A DNA stretch of 64,000 bases from Galbula dea (lineage: Eukaryota > Chordata > Aves > Piciformes > Galbulidae). The notes under the pieces are model-generated. The model was not told where the DNA came from. It did not search any database and saw nothing but the letters and a program-made list of their open reading frames with translations. Made by a program: the position numbers and the translations under genes. Positions within the stretch are counted from its first letter, which is position 1. The number at the start of each line of letters is the position of its first letter. This document shows, in pieces, positions 34,064 to 48,631 of this stretch. The DNA lies in assembly GCA_013399015.1 (NCBI GenBank), contig VWZX01009982.1, positions 248,001-312,000 of the forward strand, in the 5' to 3' direction.

Positions 34064-37000
34064 CAAGTTCCATCTCTGCCTGAGACACCAGCTGTAAAAG
34101 CAAGCCTGCAGAGGCAGCACCTCAACTCTGTACTCACGCAGCTCTGAGTCACTGCAACTGAGAGTCAGAAGTTCTGAAGCAGGCGAAGGAGTTCCTGAAA
34201 TAGGTCCTTCCCCTTACTCAAACTGCAAATACTGTGCCAAGAAGTAAGTGATGGTTAGCCTGGAGCGTAAGACATAAAAGCCAAGAGAACCTGAAACATA
34301 AAAAATTTAGGCTTGTTTCCATGATTTCTGCATAATTTCTATATGTAAATCTATCTTGAAAATGAAGTATAATAGTCAAGTCAAAACACAACCATAACCA
34401 TAACAAGTGACACTGATAACCTTTTTAACTATTGCTATATATTTGGGAACCAGCACATTGACTTGTATTATTTATATAGTTTTTCTAGCACAGATCTTTA
34501 TTCAAGTTTCTGAAAAACCACATTTTACAAGTCTGAGGATTAAACAAGAAAAAAAGAGGAGGCAGAATTATAAAATATATTGTATTTCAATATATTATTT
34601 CCATATGTAAAGGGTCTTGTGTAGTCTGTCTCCTTCACTTTTCTTTTTTATTTAGCTTGCCTAGAAAAAAAAATGAATGAGGCCCATTAGGTAAAGGTAT
34701 TATTTTTCACAAATGTAGTATTTTTTCCATCAAAACCCCAGCAATTCAAGATTTTTTTATTTTAGTTGACCCAACAGAAGATCTCTATTGCTAAAAAGTG
34801 TGAACTGCTAAGCATGCAAGACATGTAACTGCTACTGCTAGGTCGAAGCAGGTTCACTTAAGAGACTATTCTCTCCAGGTACCAAAGTCATATATTTAAA
34901 ATTAAATACTCAAGATGTCAGTATTTCTAGATCAGTTAAAATCCACCATGTTGGAAGTAAAATTTACCTTTGAATTATAAACTATATTTTCTTTTGTTTG
35001 ATTAAAATAAGCTGCTGCTTAAAAAAATGAGTTGCCACACTAACTGCAGCTGTCCAGCAGCAAAGATGCTTTCAAATAATTACCTTTGCTGATTCTCTAA
35101 GTGTCAGTTTAATTGCACTTTCAGTGAATGATGAAGTGAACTTCTGTCAACATGAGTATACAAACAGCAGAGTCTGGCATGGTTAAAAAGATGCCAGTTT
35201 CAGGATTGGTTCTCAGTATATGCATCCACAAGCAGGTCTGGGGCTTCTTTACATGCACACCAGAATCTGCACTTGCAGATGCTGCTCATGTAACTTGCTG
35301 TGGGAGACTTCCCCTGGGCACTTCACTCCACTTCTTGATTTGCAAAATAGTAAAAGTTTGATAAAAATTTACTCATGCAAGCTGATTACTCTGGATAACA
35401 TGCACCTTTGTGCATAAAGCATGAACATTAAAAAAAGTACTTGTGCAATAAAAGACTATACATTGTATGGGTTCATTAGAACAGAATTGTGAGTCCAAAA
35501 AAGGATGATGTCCCATATTGCTACTGTACACAATTAAAAACAGTTAGTAAGAATTATTTCATTTTTGGTTATATTGATTTTATTAAAAATACCTAGTTTG
35601 TCTACTCTACTGCTAGTGGCACTTTTTTACAACTTATTAAAAGAATAGAATATTTGCTTCCTGCTGCAAGTGCTGAGCAGACAGAACTGTTGGTTTTCTC
35701 TTTAGCAAAAAAAAAAGCTCACATTGTTGTGTACTGTTAGTAAGTACATGGACAAATTGGGGGAAAAAGGTAACAGCAGTCATATGGTCATAAAACTAGA
35801 ATACATGAACACCACTACAGTGTAGCTCAGTGCCTTTTTCTGTAATGGCTCTTGATTTTTTAAAGCCAAACTCCTCAAATTCATACAAATCATTTGAAAG
35901 GAAGATTGCTAGAGAAAGAAATACATAAAAAGGCCCTGTCATCACACATATAAAAATTTTAGCTAAATCCTCATGCAATGTTTCTATTCTTGATTCTCAG
36001 ACCTGGCAACACCACTAGTGACAAGTCCTGGAGCCCAGAAGGAAAAAGGGGAAGGGATGAAGGTGGCAGGGGCATCAAGAGGGCTGCATCCTTCTAAAGT
36101 AACTGTGCCCCCCCTCCTCCAGTGAAAAATGTGAATGCTGAGTGTCAAAGACATTCATATTTCACTTTTATCATGAATGAACTGTGATTATCTTTTTAGT
36201 TACCCTTCTAATAATAAACACAAGGTGAACAAATATCAAAACTCATTTAAATGTTGTTTCTAAAAAATCCCAACCAGTTGTTGTTACTACAGTGATTATA
36301 ATGATCCAGTTCCCTTGTTAAATGCACAAATAAAAGCTATACCTCTTTATAATACAATTACTTTGGAATACATCCCTTAATACAGCTTTAGAAAAAACAA
36401 TTTGTATACCACTCAGATACACAACTAGAGCACTAGCTCAAAGATCAGCTCATTACAAGATGAAACTGGAGGCTATGGAGCATCTTCGGTGACATAATTT
36501 AGCCATACACTATCATCTTTCATCACTGGATCCAGTAATACAGACTGCTTGCTATGTGGCAGAGTAACATATTCTGCTTTGTATTCTCATAAAGTGAGAG
36601 TCAGCTCCAATTAACAAACTGATTACTGAGTTCCCTTTTTCAACATTGCCATTCATTTCTGCAGTGGCACGAATTTAAAGATCTGCTAGAGGCAATCTCC
36701 CATCAGCTGTCATTGACTAACACAGTTAAAAACCAATCCTTAAATTAATTGTGACATTCTGCCAAAAGTCTGCTAATATCTGTAGCTGATGGTGACAAGT
36801 CATACAAAAAGAATCTGTCATCAAAGCTAGTTCTCCAGCACTACTCAAAGAGCTGTGATACTTGTGATTTCCACAAAGGCAGTAGCATGAATGAAGCAAG
36901 AAGTTTGTAATAACACCTTAGACCTCATTTATCACATCATAGGCATATCTACCTCATCAGTAAGGCATAGCACCAGTGAACCACAGCTTCCTTGAGCAAG

Positions 37001-39751
37001 TATCAGCCAACCCAGCAGGTCCACACAGAAGAACACCACAAGCAGCTTAAAGGTAAGAATACCTTAAAGGTAGCCAACACATATTAGCCCATGTTCTAGA
37101 AATATCTCAGCTCTTCTTTTTTTCAAATCCCTTTTTCTCTTAGCTATGACTTAGCTCCTGAGCCTTTTTCGTATCCTCTCAAACCCCAGATTCCCACCTC
37201 TAGTTTCTTTCCTCTCACAGCTAGTCTGGTCCAATCATCCACAGAACCTTCCCCCATGCATTGCCTGGGACATTCACTGAACTGTGATCCTCAGTTTGGC
37301 CATCAGAAGCCAGTCTGAGGTAGCAGAAGGACGGATTATCTCTTCAGACAGACTACAAAGCCACCAGAGATCTTCCTTTACAAAATTACTTTAATGGGGG
37401 AAAAAAAAGGTAATCATTTGCAAGTAAAGGTCTGAAGACTGAAGAAAGTTGGAAGAGGAAGTTTAACAGCCAAAGGAAAGGTATGAAGTGAGACAAAATG
37501 AACCTGGAGAGGGCAGAAGTGTCAGCTAGTGCAGGAAAATGAAACTGAAAAGGGAAGAACTGTAGCAATTCAGGGTTCTACTCACATATTCCCACATTTC
37601 ATTTTCTCCTTTCTCTCTATACCACAACTGCCTACCCCTTTTCCAGTTAGTACTATTACTGGCAAACCAAACCCATTTCCTTAGTGCCCAAAAGATGGTC
37701 AACACCATCAACATGGCATACAGCACATGCTGTACTGTAATAAAAATATACTTTCAAGAACAGTGAGTAATAGCAATTCAGTAGATGCAGCTGTTACCAC
37801 AAGATCCTGTTGGTTTTAAAAAATGCCAGAGCCTCAAAATGAGAATGGACAGATCCTTAGAAAAATGATCCAAAGATAATTATAAAATACTTAAGACATC
37901 CCCATTTTGCAGTGTGAAATTCAGGAACTTCCTGAGTCTGGTTCTGCAACAACATTCAGGAAAAGTCCCACTAGCTGCTTGCTAGGGTCTTACCCTCTTC
38001 CCCAAGACATGTACTGTTTGCTGCTGACAGAAACCAGTTGCTGGGCTGGATGCACCTCTGACCAAGCACAGTCATTCATTCCCATGTTCTGCAAAGATCT
38101 GAGCTCTGCACTGCACAGCATTTGAAGATTTTATTTTATTGTCTTGTGTTGCCACACAGCACATACTAGTCTGCATTTACGAGTTATTCATAAAGCCTAG
38201 TGAAAAGTGAACATGTGTCTGGATGTAAGGCAAGGAAAATCCATTGCAGTTTTTACAAAGCATGTACTGCAGTACATGAATGGTGAACACACAGAATATA
38301 GTGTTCATAGTATTTTTTCTTCAACATTCCCTCACCCATCTAGTAGGAAGGTTTGGAAAGAGATCTGTCTCCTTGTCATAGCTGAGTCAGCAAAGACCTC
38401 AATTTCAACAGAATCATGTTGCACTTCCTTACAAACCATCACAAAACATGACACAAACTACATTTCAGAAGTATCTTTCAATTTATCCAGCAATGCTGTT
38501 AGTGGCCCTCACACATATGCTTTCCAAATATCCCTGCAACACTCTTGAGAGAGAAATATAATATATAAAACTGTAGACAATAATTTTGAAAGCAACAAGT
38601 ATTTTCAGAGTAATTCAGCAGTAATGCTGCCCCTCAGAGCAGATGCTATATTACAAATTTCTACATCTCAGGTAATGGAAATTATATGGGAAAAATCTTC
38701 TTTACCCATTAAACCTGAATGTAATAAAAGTATGCTAATGCACCTCATTGAACAGGGATTAGTAAGAAAAACAATGACCACACAAAGTATTTTTAAGACT
38801 TACTTTCATCATTTTAGTTAGAAAATGCAGTTTCAGTTCATGGCATTGTTTTTTCCTTTGTTTTAAACTACATAATTATGTTAATTTCAGATAACCACAC
38901 TTTTTTTAGAAGGACAAAAAATTGTTTCCATCTAGAGGGGAACTACTGCAATTATGACATTTTTGAACAACCTTCAAACTCTGTTCTTCCCTAGCTCCAG
39001 TGTTAACTTACCTTTTGTAATCTGCTGAAAAAGCATCTGTGCTCCCTGCATAATAAGGAGCTCAACAGGAAAAGTGAACATCGAAATTTCACCACTGGGA
39101 ATTAGGAATCTATGTGGAACCAAAGTCACAACTACAAGTGACACTTGACTACTCTCTGACTACTAATCTGCATTAACTATGTGCTGAAACTTCACTACAC
39201 ATAAAACAAAAAGTACTCTTGAATTACAAAAGCTAATGCTTTAAAAGCTGGCCACATATCTTGCACTCTACCCAAATCCAAGTACAATGTAGGATGGAAG
39301 GAGGAGATGCTCTAGCTAAGGATACCTTGCCATCTTTTCCCTTCACTTTATTATAAACAAACAGTCTTGTACTGGGAACTATATTGAAAGAAAAAAAAAT
39401 AAAAACAAAAATAAAGGTAAATTTAAAAACATGCCTTGATTGAATGAAAGGCAGCAGTTCAGGGAGGAGATCCATGCAACAGAGCAGCAGAAGACAATGC
39501 ACTGAGAGGACCATAGGAAAAAAATTATCTAGGAAGAGGGATGTTTTATCAGCTGAGGGGAGAATGAAAAAGATTATTAGAATTTGATGAAAAATTTGTG
39601 TAAAATCTTGAAGATGTATAAAAAGTAGTTTGGAGGGAAGGCAGATTTAATGGAAGCAGGTAAAAGAGAGGTAATATGAAAGTAACGCAAGTTTAGCTGT
39701 TGCATTCTATACAAACTGGGAAGAGGCAACACAGAAGTTGGAGTACTGAAA

Positions 39752-39955
39752 GAGTTAAGACATTGGAACAGGCTGCCCAGGAAGGTGGTGGAGTCACAGT
39801 CCCTGGAGGTGTTCAAAAAGCATCTAGATGTAGTGCTTAGGGACTTGGTTTAGTCTTAGGGACATGGTTTTATATGATGGTGATAGGTTGATGGTTGGAC
39901 TTGATGATCTTGGAGGTCTCTTCGAACCTTGATAATTCTGTGATTCTGTGGAGTC
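39752..39955 (+). mobile_element. CR1 LINE 3' end
   Basis: CATTGGAACAGGCTGCCCAG, then GGTGGTGGAGTCACAGTCCC, through the UTR (GGTTGATGGTTGGACTTGAT) to the tail ATAATTCTGTGATTCTGTG. About 200 bp remain. Confidence 0.93.
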
Positions 39956-42900
39956 GTACATATTGAATAATTAAGAGAGAAGATCATCACATCACAGATT
40001 ATCACTTTGGCCATCTGGACATACTTTTTTATATTTGTAAACAGTACAGGAAAACATGTCAAAATTTGCATATGAATGTAAAAGAAACCAGAAGGAAGAC
40101 AGTAATGCAGCAACTTCAAATAGCTGTGTTTTATAAAAATATATTCAATTGAAAACAGTTCTTTACCTTTTGTACATTACTGCACAAAATACTTGATAGT
40201 TCTTGGGATTTAGCTTTCATAAGGACATGATAGAATACATTTTTAAATGTTAACCATGAATCTAAAGGACAAAATTTTACTGCTACGACAAAACGATTAG
40301 TGGCTATTCTGCACATTAACACTAGGCAAACTTCCAAAATAAAGATTATATTTAAGTAGTCACTACTTAAAAGAACTGCTGGATGAGCTCCAAAGTGTCA
40401 TGAAATTAGTACTGTAATACAGGCAAATTTACCTTCCTGGTGGATTCAGTCCTGCAATTCTTTGGTGCAGTTTTAAAGACCAGTGGTTATTGAACACATT
40501 TCAGCACATACATGGTGGTCACAGCTTTGACAAGCGAAGTACAGCAGAGGAGAATACACTTTTGTATGCCAAATCCATTCACCTCTGAGCACCAATTTGC
40601 AAATGCTTTTCAGACTGAACTTCTTCTCAACTCCTAGGCAATTACCAGGTTTTGATTTGTTTCTTCCTATCAATAACCAATATAGTTTCTCTTCACAGCA
40701 ACGTTTAGCAAACTGATATGAAGGGAGAGGTGAGGCAGTTCAAAGCTCCCATCCCACATCACCACTATGGAACACTCCTGCTTCCCACTTACTTATTCAC
40801 CCAAAGCTTTTCTATCAAGGTAAGCACTCAAAATATTCACCTCACCAAGCTTTGGAATTCCTCCTTCATTTCTTGGATAAGCAATAGATAGAGTATCCTA
40901 CAGAGAACACAGAGATGGTGGGCTGAACCCTCCAATGTCTCTGCACTGATTATACAAAATGCCTAGGATAAGTAGGCTGCTTGGCTCATAGGTGCTTTCC
41001 TTGCTCTTTAACACTACAACTGCAAAGATAATGATTTAGATCTTTTTACACAGCAGCAAAGCTTTTCCCACACACTTACAAAGATTTAATACACAAATGA
41101 AAGTAACATTTAATGTTCCTTCTAGCCCCAAGAATTACAGGCAATAGTGCTCAAAGGGGACCCAGCAATCCACCCAACACACTTCCATACTAGATTTTGC
41201 ATTTAGATCTCCAATTCAAAAAGAACTGCAATGGAAAAATCACACAACTCCCTTCTGTACCACATTCAGTTGCTCTAATACCCAGGTAATTCAGAGACAT
41301 CACATAAACATGCCTCTTTCTAATTAGGAACGTTAACTGTGTGGCTAACCATGCTGTCTTTTGAAGACATCTATCAGAAATAAAGGAAACCTTGACAAAG
41401 CTGTAAGAATCCTGCAACAGTAAGTCTGAAATGAAAATCATGGCCTCTGTTAGAACTTTCTGAGAGGTCATCTGCCATTCATCAGTTTTTCACTAAATCC
41501 TGAATCCAGGTATCTTACACTTTCTGTGAAAGATCAAGTTAATAAATCCTTTCCTAAAATAAACCAGGTAAAATTAAAATAATGGAAGGTGCAATGATTT
41601 TCACAGACCATTCTACAGCTAAAATATCCAATCTATCAGAGTCTTCAATAACAAAAGGCAAAGTTCAAAATAAATACAATGCATATACTTAAACCCCCAT
41701 GTATTCACATACAAAGGTTACACATGAGGAACACCCCAGCATGTCTGAACTTCTTATCAATACAAACTTGCTTACTTTTTGCTAGTTCCTACCATATGGC
41801 ATAAGAGGAAAAAGAAAATTCTTCTCAAGAGAATAAACCACAGTTGCATTTTCTCCCTACAACACTGTTGCTAAAAAGTTAAGTTTTATTTTATGTCTGT
41901 TTAAAAGTAGTACAACTTTACACAATAGAAATTATATACTATCTGGTAGAATGCACCCAAAGAAGCTGTCAGACAATGAATAGGATGTCAAATAACCAAA
42001 GGTTAACTGAAGAATGACTCTTAACATATGTCTTTCAATGTACTGAAGCTTATTGTGGGTTTCCTTCACAGCCTATCTTGTGCTGCTCTGTTTATTTCTG
42101 TCTCAAAAAATTAAAATAAATATACTGGGGATTTTATATGTGAAATATCTTCTTAAGAAGTTATTTTAATTTACATCCCTATGTTTTATCTAATTGTTAA
42201 TGATGATGCCCTTTTCAACAATTTCCATTTAAGAGCTTTCAGGAAAAAAAAAATTATTCCATAAGGTTATTTCACAAACAATGTTGTGAAAACCCAATTT
42301 GTTTGGTGACATCTTTCCCAATGGCTTCTCAATAGCTGACAGTTTCATCAGTCAAAGCCTAAATTACATGAAGTGTCACTGATGTCTCTATTATATCCAA
42401 AATTACTTTAGAATTCTGTTGCTTTGTAGCCATCTTTTTTCATTTATCACACTGGAATTCATAAGCATCCAGTATGTATGCACAGATTGCATATATTCAT
42501 GCATGTCTTAGACTCTTCCTTTTGAGGAATCTAAGATTCAATGTCCAAATGTGTCAGTCACCTTGAGCTCATAAACAGAAACATGTAGGATGATTACATC
42601 TTCCCTTAGATTTTTCTCAAAATAAAGGCACTGTTTCACCTTTCCTAAGCTGCTTTGCTTGCATCCAAACTTTCTAGCACCCTCATAGGTGCTTAAAGGG
42701 AAATTTCCTGAGCACCCCTATATTTTATTCCACACAGGATGCTCACTGGTGTCATAGCAACATTGTATGTAAATCCTCCCTCCCCACTGCACCAGCTCTC
42801 CACCACACCATCAGGCAAGGCTGGATGACATGCAGCAGAACCTATTTAGCTAGTGTTCCCTGCAACCACCAAGATCTATACCTAAAATCCATATAGTATG

Positions 42901-43945
42901 CCCTGCATCCTTTTTGCACTCCTTTCTGTACATCTTCATAGGCCCACATATTGTGTTTGTCAAAAAAACCCAGAAATGTGCACAAGGCACAGGTGGGGAT
43001 TCCTTTCCTGAGCTGAACAAGTAACACAACACCAAACACTAACATGGCATAGTTTAACATCATACATTTTCCTGGGAGGACTTCATGCTCACTTAGAGAA
43101 CAGCCCACAGCAATAAGCAAAGATATTCCCCCAGGTAGACAAGCATAATCTCCACTTCATTTTGCTGGACTGTCCCTTCATCCTTTCCTCTACCAAGTCT
43201 ACATCCCTATTCCAATACTACTTCCTGAGCAGAGACTCTAGCTCCCAAGCAACCTAGAGGTTCCTAGCAGTCAGTTGTATCAAAGCTTTGTCTAGTATCA
43301 GCTGATGACAACATGCCTCAACACTCGGATCCATGCACTCTTCCCATGACTGGAACCATTTTCCTCCTCAAGTCATTCCCTGTCCCGAAGGGAAACCAGA
43401 CACTACCTGCATTTTTAAGACCACCAAAGTTGCTGTACATAAGAAAGGTAACAGCCCATTCCTTCTCGATGTGTCCTAAGAAAAGTAATCACCTAGGCCA
43501 GTGTTTGAATGTCAGCTCTCACTATGCCCTAAGGAAGGCTAGAACTCAGAGGAAGGGAATGCGGTAGCCCCCCCCCATCCCCCGCCCCCAAATCAGGTCA
43601 TACTGACATATCTCTCCTCAGTTTTACAGCCCCTATATACCTCTGTGCCCTTCTTTTCTGAGGCAACCAAAACCCTTTTTGACCAGAAAGACAGGATATT
43701 CATTTAAACACAAAGAGAAAGTTAAAACATTACTTTTCCTTTCCTGTATCTGTTTTCTTTCTTTTCTTTCTCAGCCTGTCACTGGCATTAAGTATGCTCT
43801 TATTTCCTACAATCTCCACCTCTTCTGTAATTCCTTTCCTTCATCTACCATCTCTCTGCTTTTATGTCATTTGCATGCTGTTAAATCTACTTCCAGAAAG
43901 GTCTAAGCATAAAGGTCCAGAAGGAATACTAAGAAAAATGGCCAT

Positions 43946-43976
43946 TAAAAAAAAAAAAGAAAGAAAGAAAAAAAAG
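43946..43976 (+). repeat. A/GAAA low-complexity tract
   Basis: A12 followed by GAAAGAAAGAAAAAAAAG. Confidence 0.85.
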
Positions 43977-45330
43977 ATTGAAAACCAACCAAAACCCACC
44001 CTGTAAAATCCTTGTAAATGGCCTAAATGACCTCTGTCAATGACAAAGGAAAAACACAAGTACCATAAAATGTCTCACAAATAAAAGTCCAACTAAAACC
44101 TGTCTTTTGCCTGCAGATGTGGTGCTGAAAAACTAAATCAGAGCAGAAAAGTGTCAGTTAACACAGCAGTTGTGCAACGAGATACAAGCATCATAGACAT
44201 AAGAAGAGCCTATAGAATGGAATTTTTGTAGTTCAAAATAAAGACCCCAGCAGGAAAATGTTGAAGCTGTAAGGCCTTTCAAGGGAAGGCTTGTGTAATA
44301 ACAAAACACTGAATTCCACCTAGGAGGAGGCAAAATGGAAAAGACACTGAAAACAAAAAATACCCAAAAAACCCCAAAAAACTTTCTGATACTGTATGCA
44401 TCTGGCCAAGTAAAAAATTGGCAATGTATGGCAAGGTTAGGAAATGCATAACTCAAGAAGACAGATTTAAAATGTGAATGATACTTAACAAAGAGTAATA
44501 ACAAACTTTCTGTCACAGTGTGCTTTCTGTGCTCTACCTCAGCATGCTTTATCCCAGAGAAAGGACAGGACTGGCATGCTATAGTACAGATCCAGAAGCA
44601 TAGTTTGGGTACAGCAACAGGATCCCTCTATGCCTTCATACCTAGCCAACTCTCTACTCTGTCACATATCACTCCCCCATGATGTTGATGGGACAGTTGC
44701 AGAGTGGTCTAGCAGAAAATCTGAATGCCTAAAGTCACCATGATGCATTCCAGTTTTGAAATGAACCTTTTAAACACCACAGATCACATTTTACAATGGA
44801 TTAGTTCAATCACTACTGCCCTGTCAATTTCTGCAATTAATAACATAACTATAGACAAACACATCACTTTCACACAGGAAATCCAGTGAAGAGTTTATAG
44901 TTCTTTGCTTTTTAAAGACACAGACCTGTAATAAATACATCATATAAAATTATATTGAAAACACAAATATGTTGCAAAATATGTGCAAAATATTTGCAAA
45001 CTTTCAGTGCTCTGTAAATAATAACTGAAGCAAAGGTAATCTCATCAGGTTAATCACAGGTTGTACTGCCAAGATACAGTTTACTCTAGCTAGGCTGTGC
45101 TATCTAGTCCATGGATAAAGAGGATTTTCAATTTCCAAGGCTGTCAATCTTGCATGTTTTCCAGCACTGGATTTAACTATGTTTTATAAAGATGCAACTT
45201 GAAGCTGAGTGAAAAATGATTCAAACTGCTTGCAGTGGTGTTGGAGAAAGGGCTTCCAGAGCAAACAGATCATACATACTACATTAATACACATGCTTCA
45301 AGTACACAAAACTGTGGTGTCACATGGAGG

Positions 45331-45406
45331 GAAAAAACCAACAACAACAAAAACAAAAAACCCACACCACACACACAAAAAAACCCTAAAAAACCCACCA
45401 ACAAAT
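45331..45406 (+). repeat. A/C low-complexity tract
   Basis: AACAACAACAAAAAC followed by CCACACCACACACAC and AAAACCC units; T/G-rich on the other strand. Confidence 0.85.
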
Positions 45407-46289
45407 CTGGATCAACAGATACAACTCAATGGGCTTCAAAACAGTGCCATTTGTTACAAGTTCTTTTGACATTTTCAATAATCAAAAGAAAGCAACCCAT
45501 GAGTCTTCAGGCAATTAAGAGGTTTCTGAAATACTGAAAGGCAGCACCACTATTGCAAGAAGTGTGACCTGAGGTAAGGTAGTTGTGCCAGTGGGAGCAA
45601 GCTGAACCTTATTTCTAACTTAGATGTTAAAAGAAGAAAAAAGAAAAAAGGAAAAAAAATTATAAATCAGAGACCATATAGTTCCACACCAGTTGTTAAA
45701 ACCTTGCTTCTAGATGCCATTAATCTCAGAGGTTTAAAAACAGGCTTTAATGGGAAAAGTTTCATTCTCTGTAGCAAGAAATAAAGGGTCTTTCCATTAG
45801 ACACAATGACCTCATCCATCCCTCTCCGATCCTCCTTCACCTCATATGCAGAGTCATAGTATTGTGCAATTGTGCAAGTATAGCACAATTCATCACTTCA
45901 GTACAAAGCTGCTTGCAGCTCAGTGGTCCACAGTTAAGCTACATACCAGGCACAGAGTTCCTGAAAGAGAATGAAGCTCCTTCATTCTAGTCTGAAAATG
46001 CTATCGCTGCTTTGAAGCAATGCAAATCACTTTTAACAAACAACAACTACTACTAACTAGCCTTTCATTGTTATGTTTCATTTGTTAAAATTCCCCAAGC
46101 CTGGCACAAAGGGAAACCTCCCACCACTAAGAACACAGTGACCCAAGGAAAACACCAGAAGAGTCAGAAGAGTCACGAGGAAGGCTCTTCTTCACAGATG
46201 GATGAGCTCAAATGATCGAGGTGGGTAGGGAAATGGATGACCTAAGCAACGTATTTAATTGGTAATGATCTAGGTTATATTCCTTTTCC

Positions 46290-47210
46290 TTTTTCCCTTG
46301 TAACTGTGCAATTCCCCTCCAATTATCTAAAACCACACCCTTGTAGCCCATCTTCCAGCAAGAAAAATACTCTTTCCTCAGGACTCTGTACATCACTATT
46401 TGAAACATTCATGTCATCTTTGTCTTTGCAAGTTTTGGCCATATTACTTAGAAATCCTTTGAGTGACCATTTCAGCTGCTTTACTGTTGGGTTTGCTACT
46501 ACTTTAACAAAATTCATTTTATCAGGAGCCACTACTCTCTCTAATCTAATGAAAAAACAGTTTTCCTCTCCCATGCTTTTTGATTTGAAGTCCTCTTGGG
46601 AAAATTCCTACAGGAAGTACAGATACTGGTACAGGAAATTTAAACATTCTCTGATACTTGCATGGATCCATCCGTCTCAGGACCATAAATGACTGGTTGA
46701 ATACCTGACAATATTTCTTTCATTCCTAGTATCTGCTCCTCTCTAAGCTCCTAAAATCCTGTTAATTCTTCAGAATTCATGTTAATTCTTCAGAATTCCT
46801 GTTAATTCTTCAGAATTTCTTCAGTAGTTTCTCATCCTTGCTTACCTCTTCCAATTCAATTCCTTCTGTACAATTTATATATTTCCCACTAATCTTCTTC
46901 CATGACCTTCTCTTTTCCAGTAGTCTTATGTGTTTTGGCCATTTCAACTTCTATCATCATGCAACCCTGCCACTTTTAGCCTTTCCTCCTTGATCATCAT
47001 AATATAACTCAAACATTTTGCTTCTCAAGCTGATTCACAAACACAAAATTATCTCCAGGTTCAGCAGTCTTTTCCCATTCTCTCTGTGCTCTCTCAAGGC
47101 TTTGCCATTTCATCTTGCTTAACTCTCCCACTAAAGTCTCTACACCAAAATGGGTGACACTAGGACTTACATAGTGAGAAAAGGTGTTTTGGTAATTCCT
47201 CATTCTCTGA
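46290..47210 (-). other. Unresolved stretch with stop-poor reading frames
   Basis: Both strands have moderately long frames here: 46306-46692 plus (128 codons), 46323-46574 minus (83 codons) and 47009-47203 minus (64 codons). The minus frames are rich in charged residues (MKWQSLERAQREWEKTAEPG), unlike the low-complexity chance frames elsewhere. I cannot connect them into one gene or match a family. It may be an old, decayed mobile element or chance. Confidence 0.2.
46758..46824 (+). repeat. 20-bp tandem repeat, three copies plus a partial
   Basis: Units start at 46758, 46778 and 46798 and share TGTTAATTCTTCAGAATT with one variable position (CC or CA at the start). A short partial (TCTTCAG) follows. 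Each unit holds the palindrome-like TTCTTCAGAA. Confidence 0.92.
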
Positions 47211-47859
47211 CAGGCTCTACAGACTGCAAAAGGAACATGGAAGGAAAGGTTTGGACTAAGAACTGAACTCTCAATGAAACAGACTGAACACAGTAAGAAG
47301 AATTTAACACAGCACAGGGGGCCATGCTGGATGTTTAGCCCAAATGGAATGGCTAAATGGGCACAGACTAAACAACTAGCCTGACACGCTACCCTGTCTC
47401 CAGGAGCAGATGTCTAAGGAACAGTGAAAATCAGAGCAGCTATACTGAAATATTCTCTTCCACTTCCCCCAAAACACTACACACAGCTTTCCACAATTTG
47501 CAGCTCACTAACTTCCTTAACTAGAGGAAGTACTCCCTTTGTTTGTTATGTTTCTTTTTTTTCCGCCACCTTTTTTTTTCTGCCTCCTTGTCCCACTTTG
47601 TTCAGCAGCTCTTTACACTCCTGCAGCACAATCAGCATCCCAGTTTCAGAACTGACTTACCTACTGTGCCAAGAAAACTTTCTTCTCCTACCTTTAAAAT
47701 TGCTCCCTGCCTGCTCCACCTGATATCTCTTATAATACAAAAATAAGGTGGTCATGAGTATTCATTTCCCATCCACTCACCTCACAGCTCATATGATTTT
47801 ATAGATCTCTAGCATTAGCAACTGGCCACTATCTCTTTTCCTGTTGGGAGACTCTGATC

Positions 47860-48500
47860 TAGCTAGTTATTCTTGCATGGAAGGTGCTCCATAGATGCCT
47901 TCTGCATCCTGCAGCCTTTCCTGATTCTCATTGCCCTTCCTGAACCTTTTCCAGTTCTACTGCACTAGTTCAGAGATAGGAGGACCAGAATAGTACACCA
48001 TATTTATGATGCAAACACCACAGATTTTGAGAGTGGCCTAATGATATTTTTATCTCTCTCCTTTCAGAGTAACTCCTGATATAAATTTGCTTTTTGACTG
48101 CTACTAAAATAGATAGCTGATTTTTTTCATTAAATTACTGCTCCTAGTCCCAGGATCTCGGGCCAGCTCAAAATGTTTTACTATTACTGACCCTGAATTT
48201 CAACCACCATTTTAATGGCCGGTTAGTTTTATAACGTTCTTTTGCAGTTTTTCAGTCTGCCACCTTTTATTTTACCTTCTTTTGCCCTGAATAACTTAAG
48301 TTTCAGAAACAAACCTTGCAATCATGCTTCTGTTGCAAGCCACTTATGATTATGAAGATCCCCCTGGGCACTCACAGAGATCACCATGGAAATCCACTGG
48401 CAATTTCCAACACATTTTTTCTCCTGGTGTTTTGTTTCTTACCATTTAACTGACTACTTACAGTTGGCGGTTCTCCCCTTCAACCTATGCCTGTTTAGTT
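47860..48500 (-). mobile_element. Ancient CR1-like LINE remnant
   Basis: Blocks such as TGCCCTTCCTGAACCTTTTC, then GGAGGACCAGAATAGTACAC and GCTTTTTGACTGCTACTAAA, follow in order the reverse strand of old sauropsid CR1/L3-type LINEs. Identity is low and the limits are uncertain. Confidence 0.55.
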
Positions 48501-48631
48501 CCTTTAGAAGTTTTTGGAGAGGGCTTTGAATATGAACTATCTTTTCAAACACTAAATAGAACAAAATAAAGTCTCTTTCACCTGCATGCTGGTTACCTCT
48601 CGCAAAGGACCACAGCAGTTCAGCAAGATTT

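Noticed and set aside
46306..46692. 128-codon plus-strand ORF as a gene
   Set aside because: Ser/Phe/Leu-rich with a competing frame on the other strand; no homology recognised. Noted as unresolved sequence instead.
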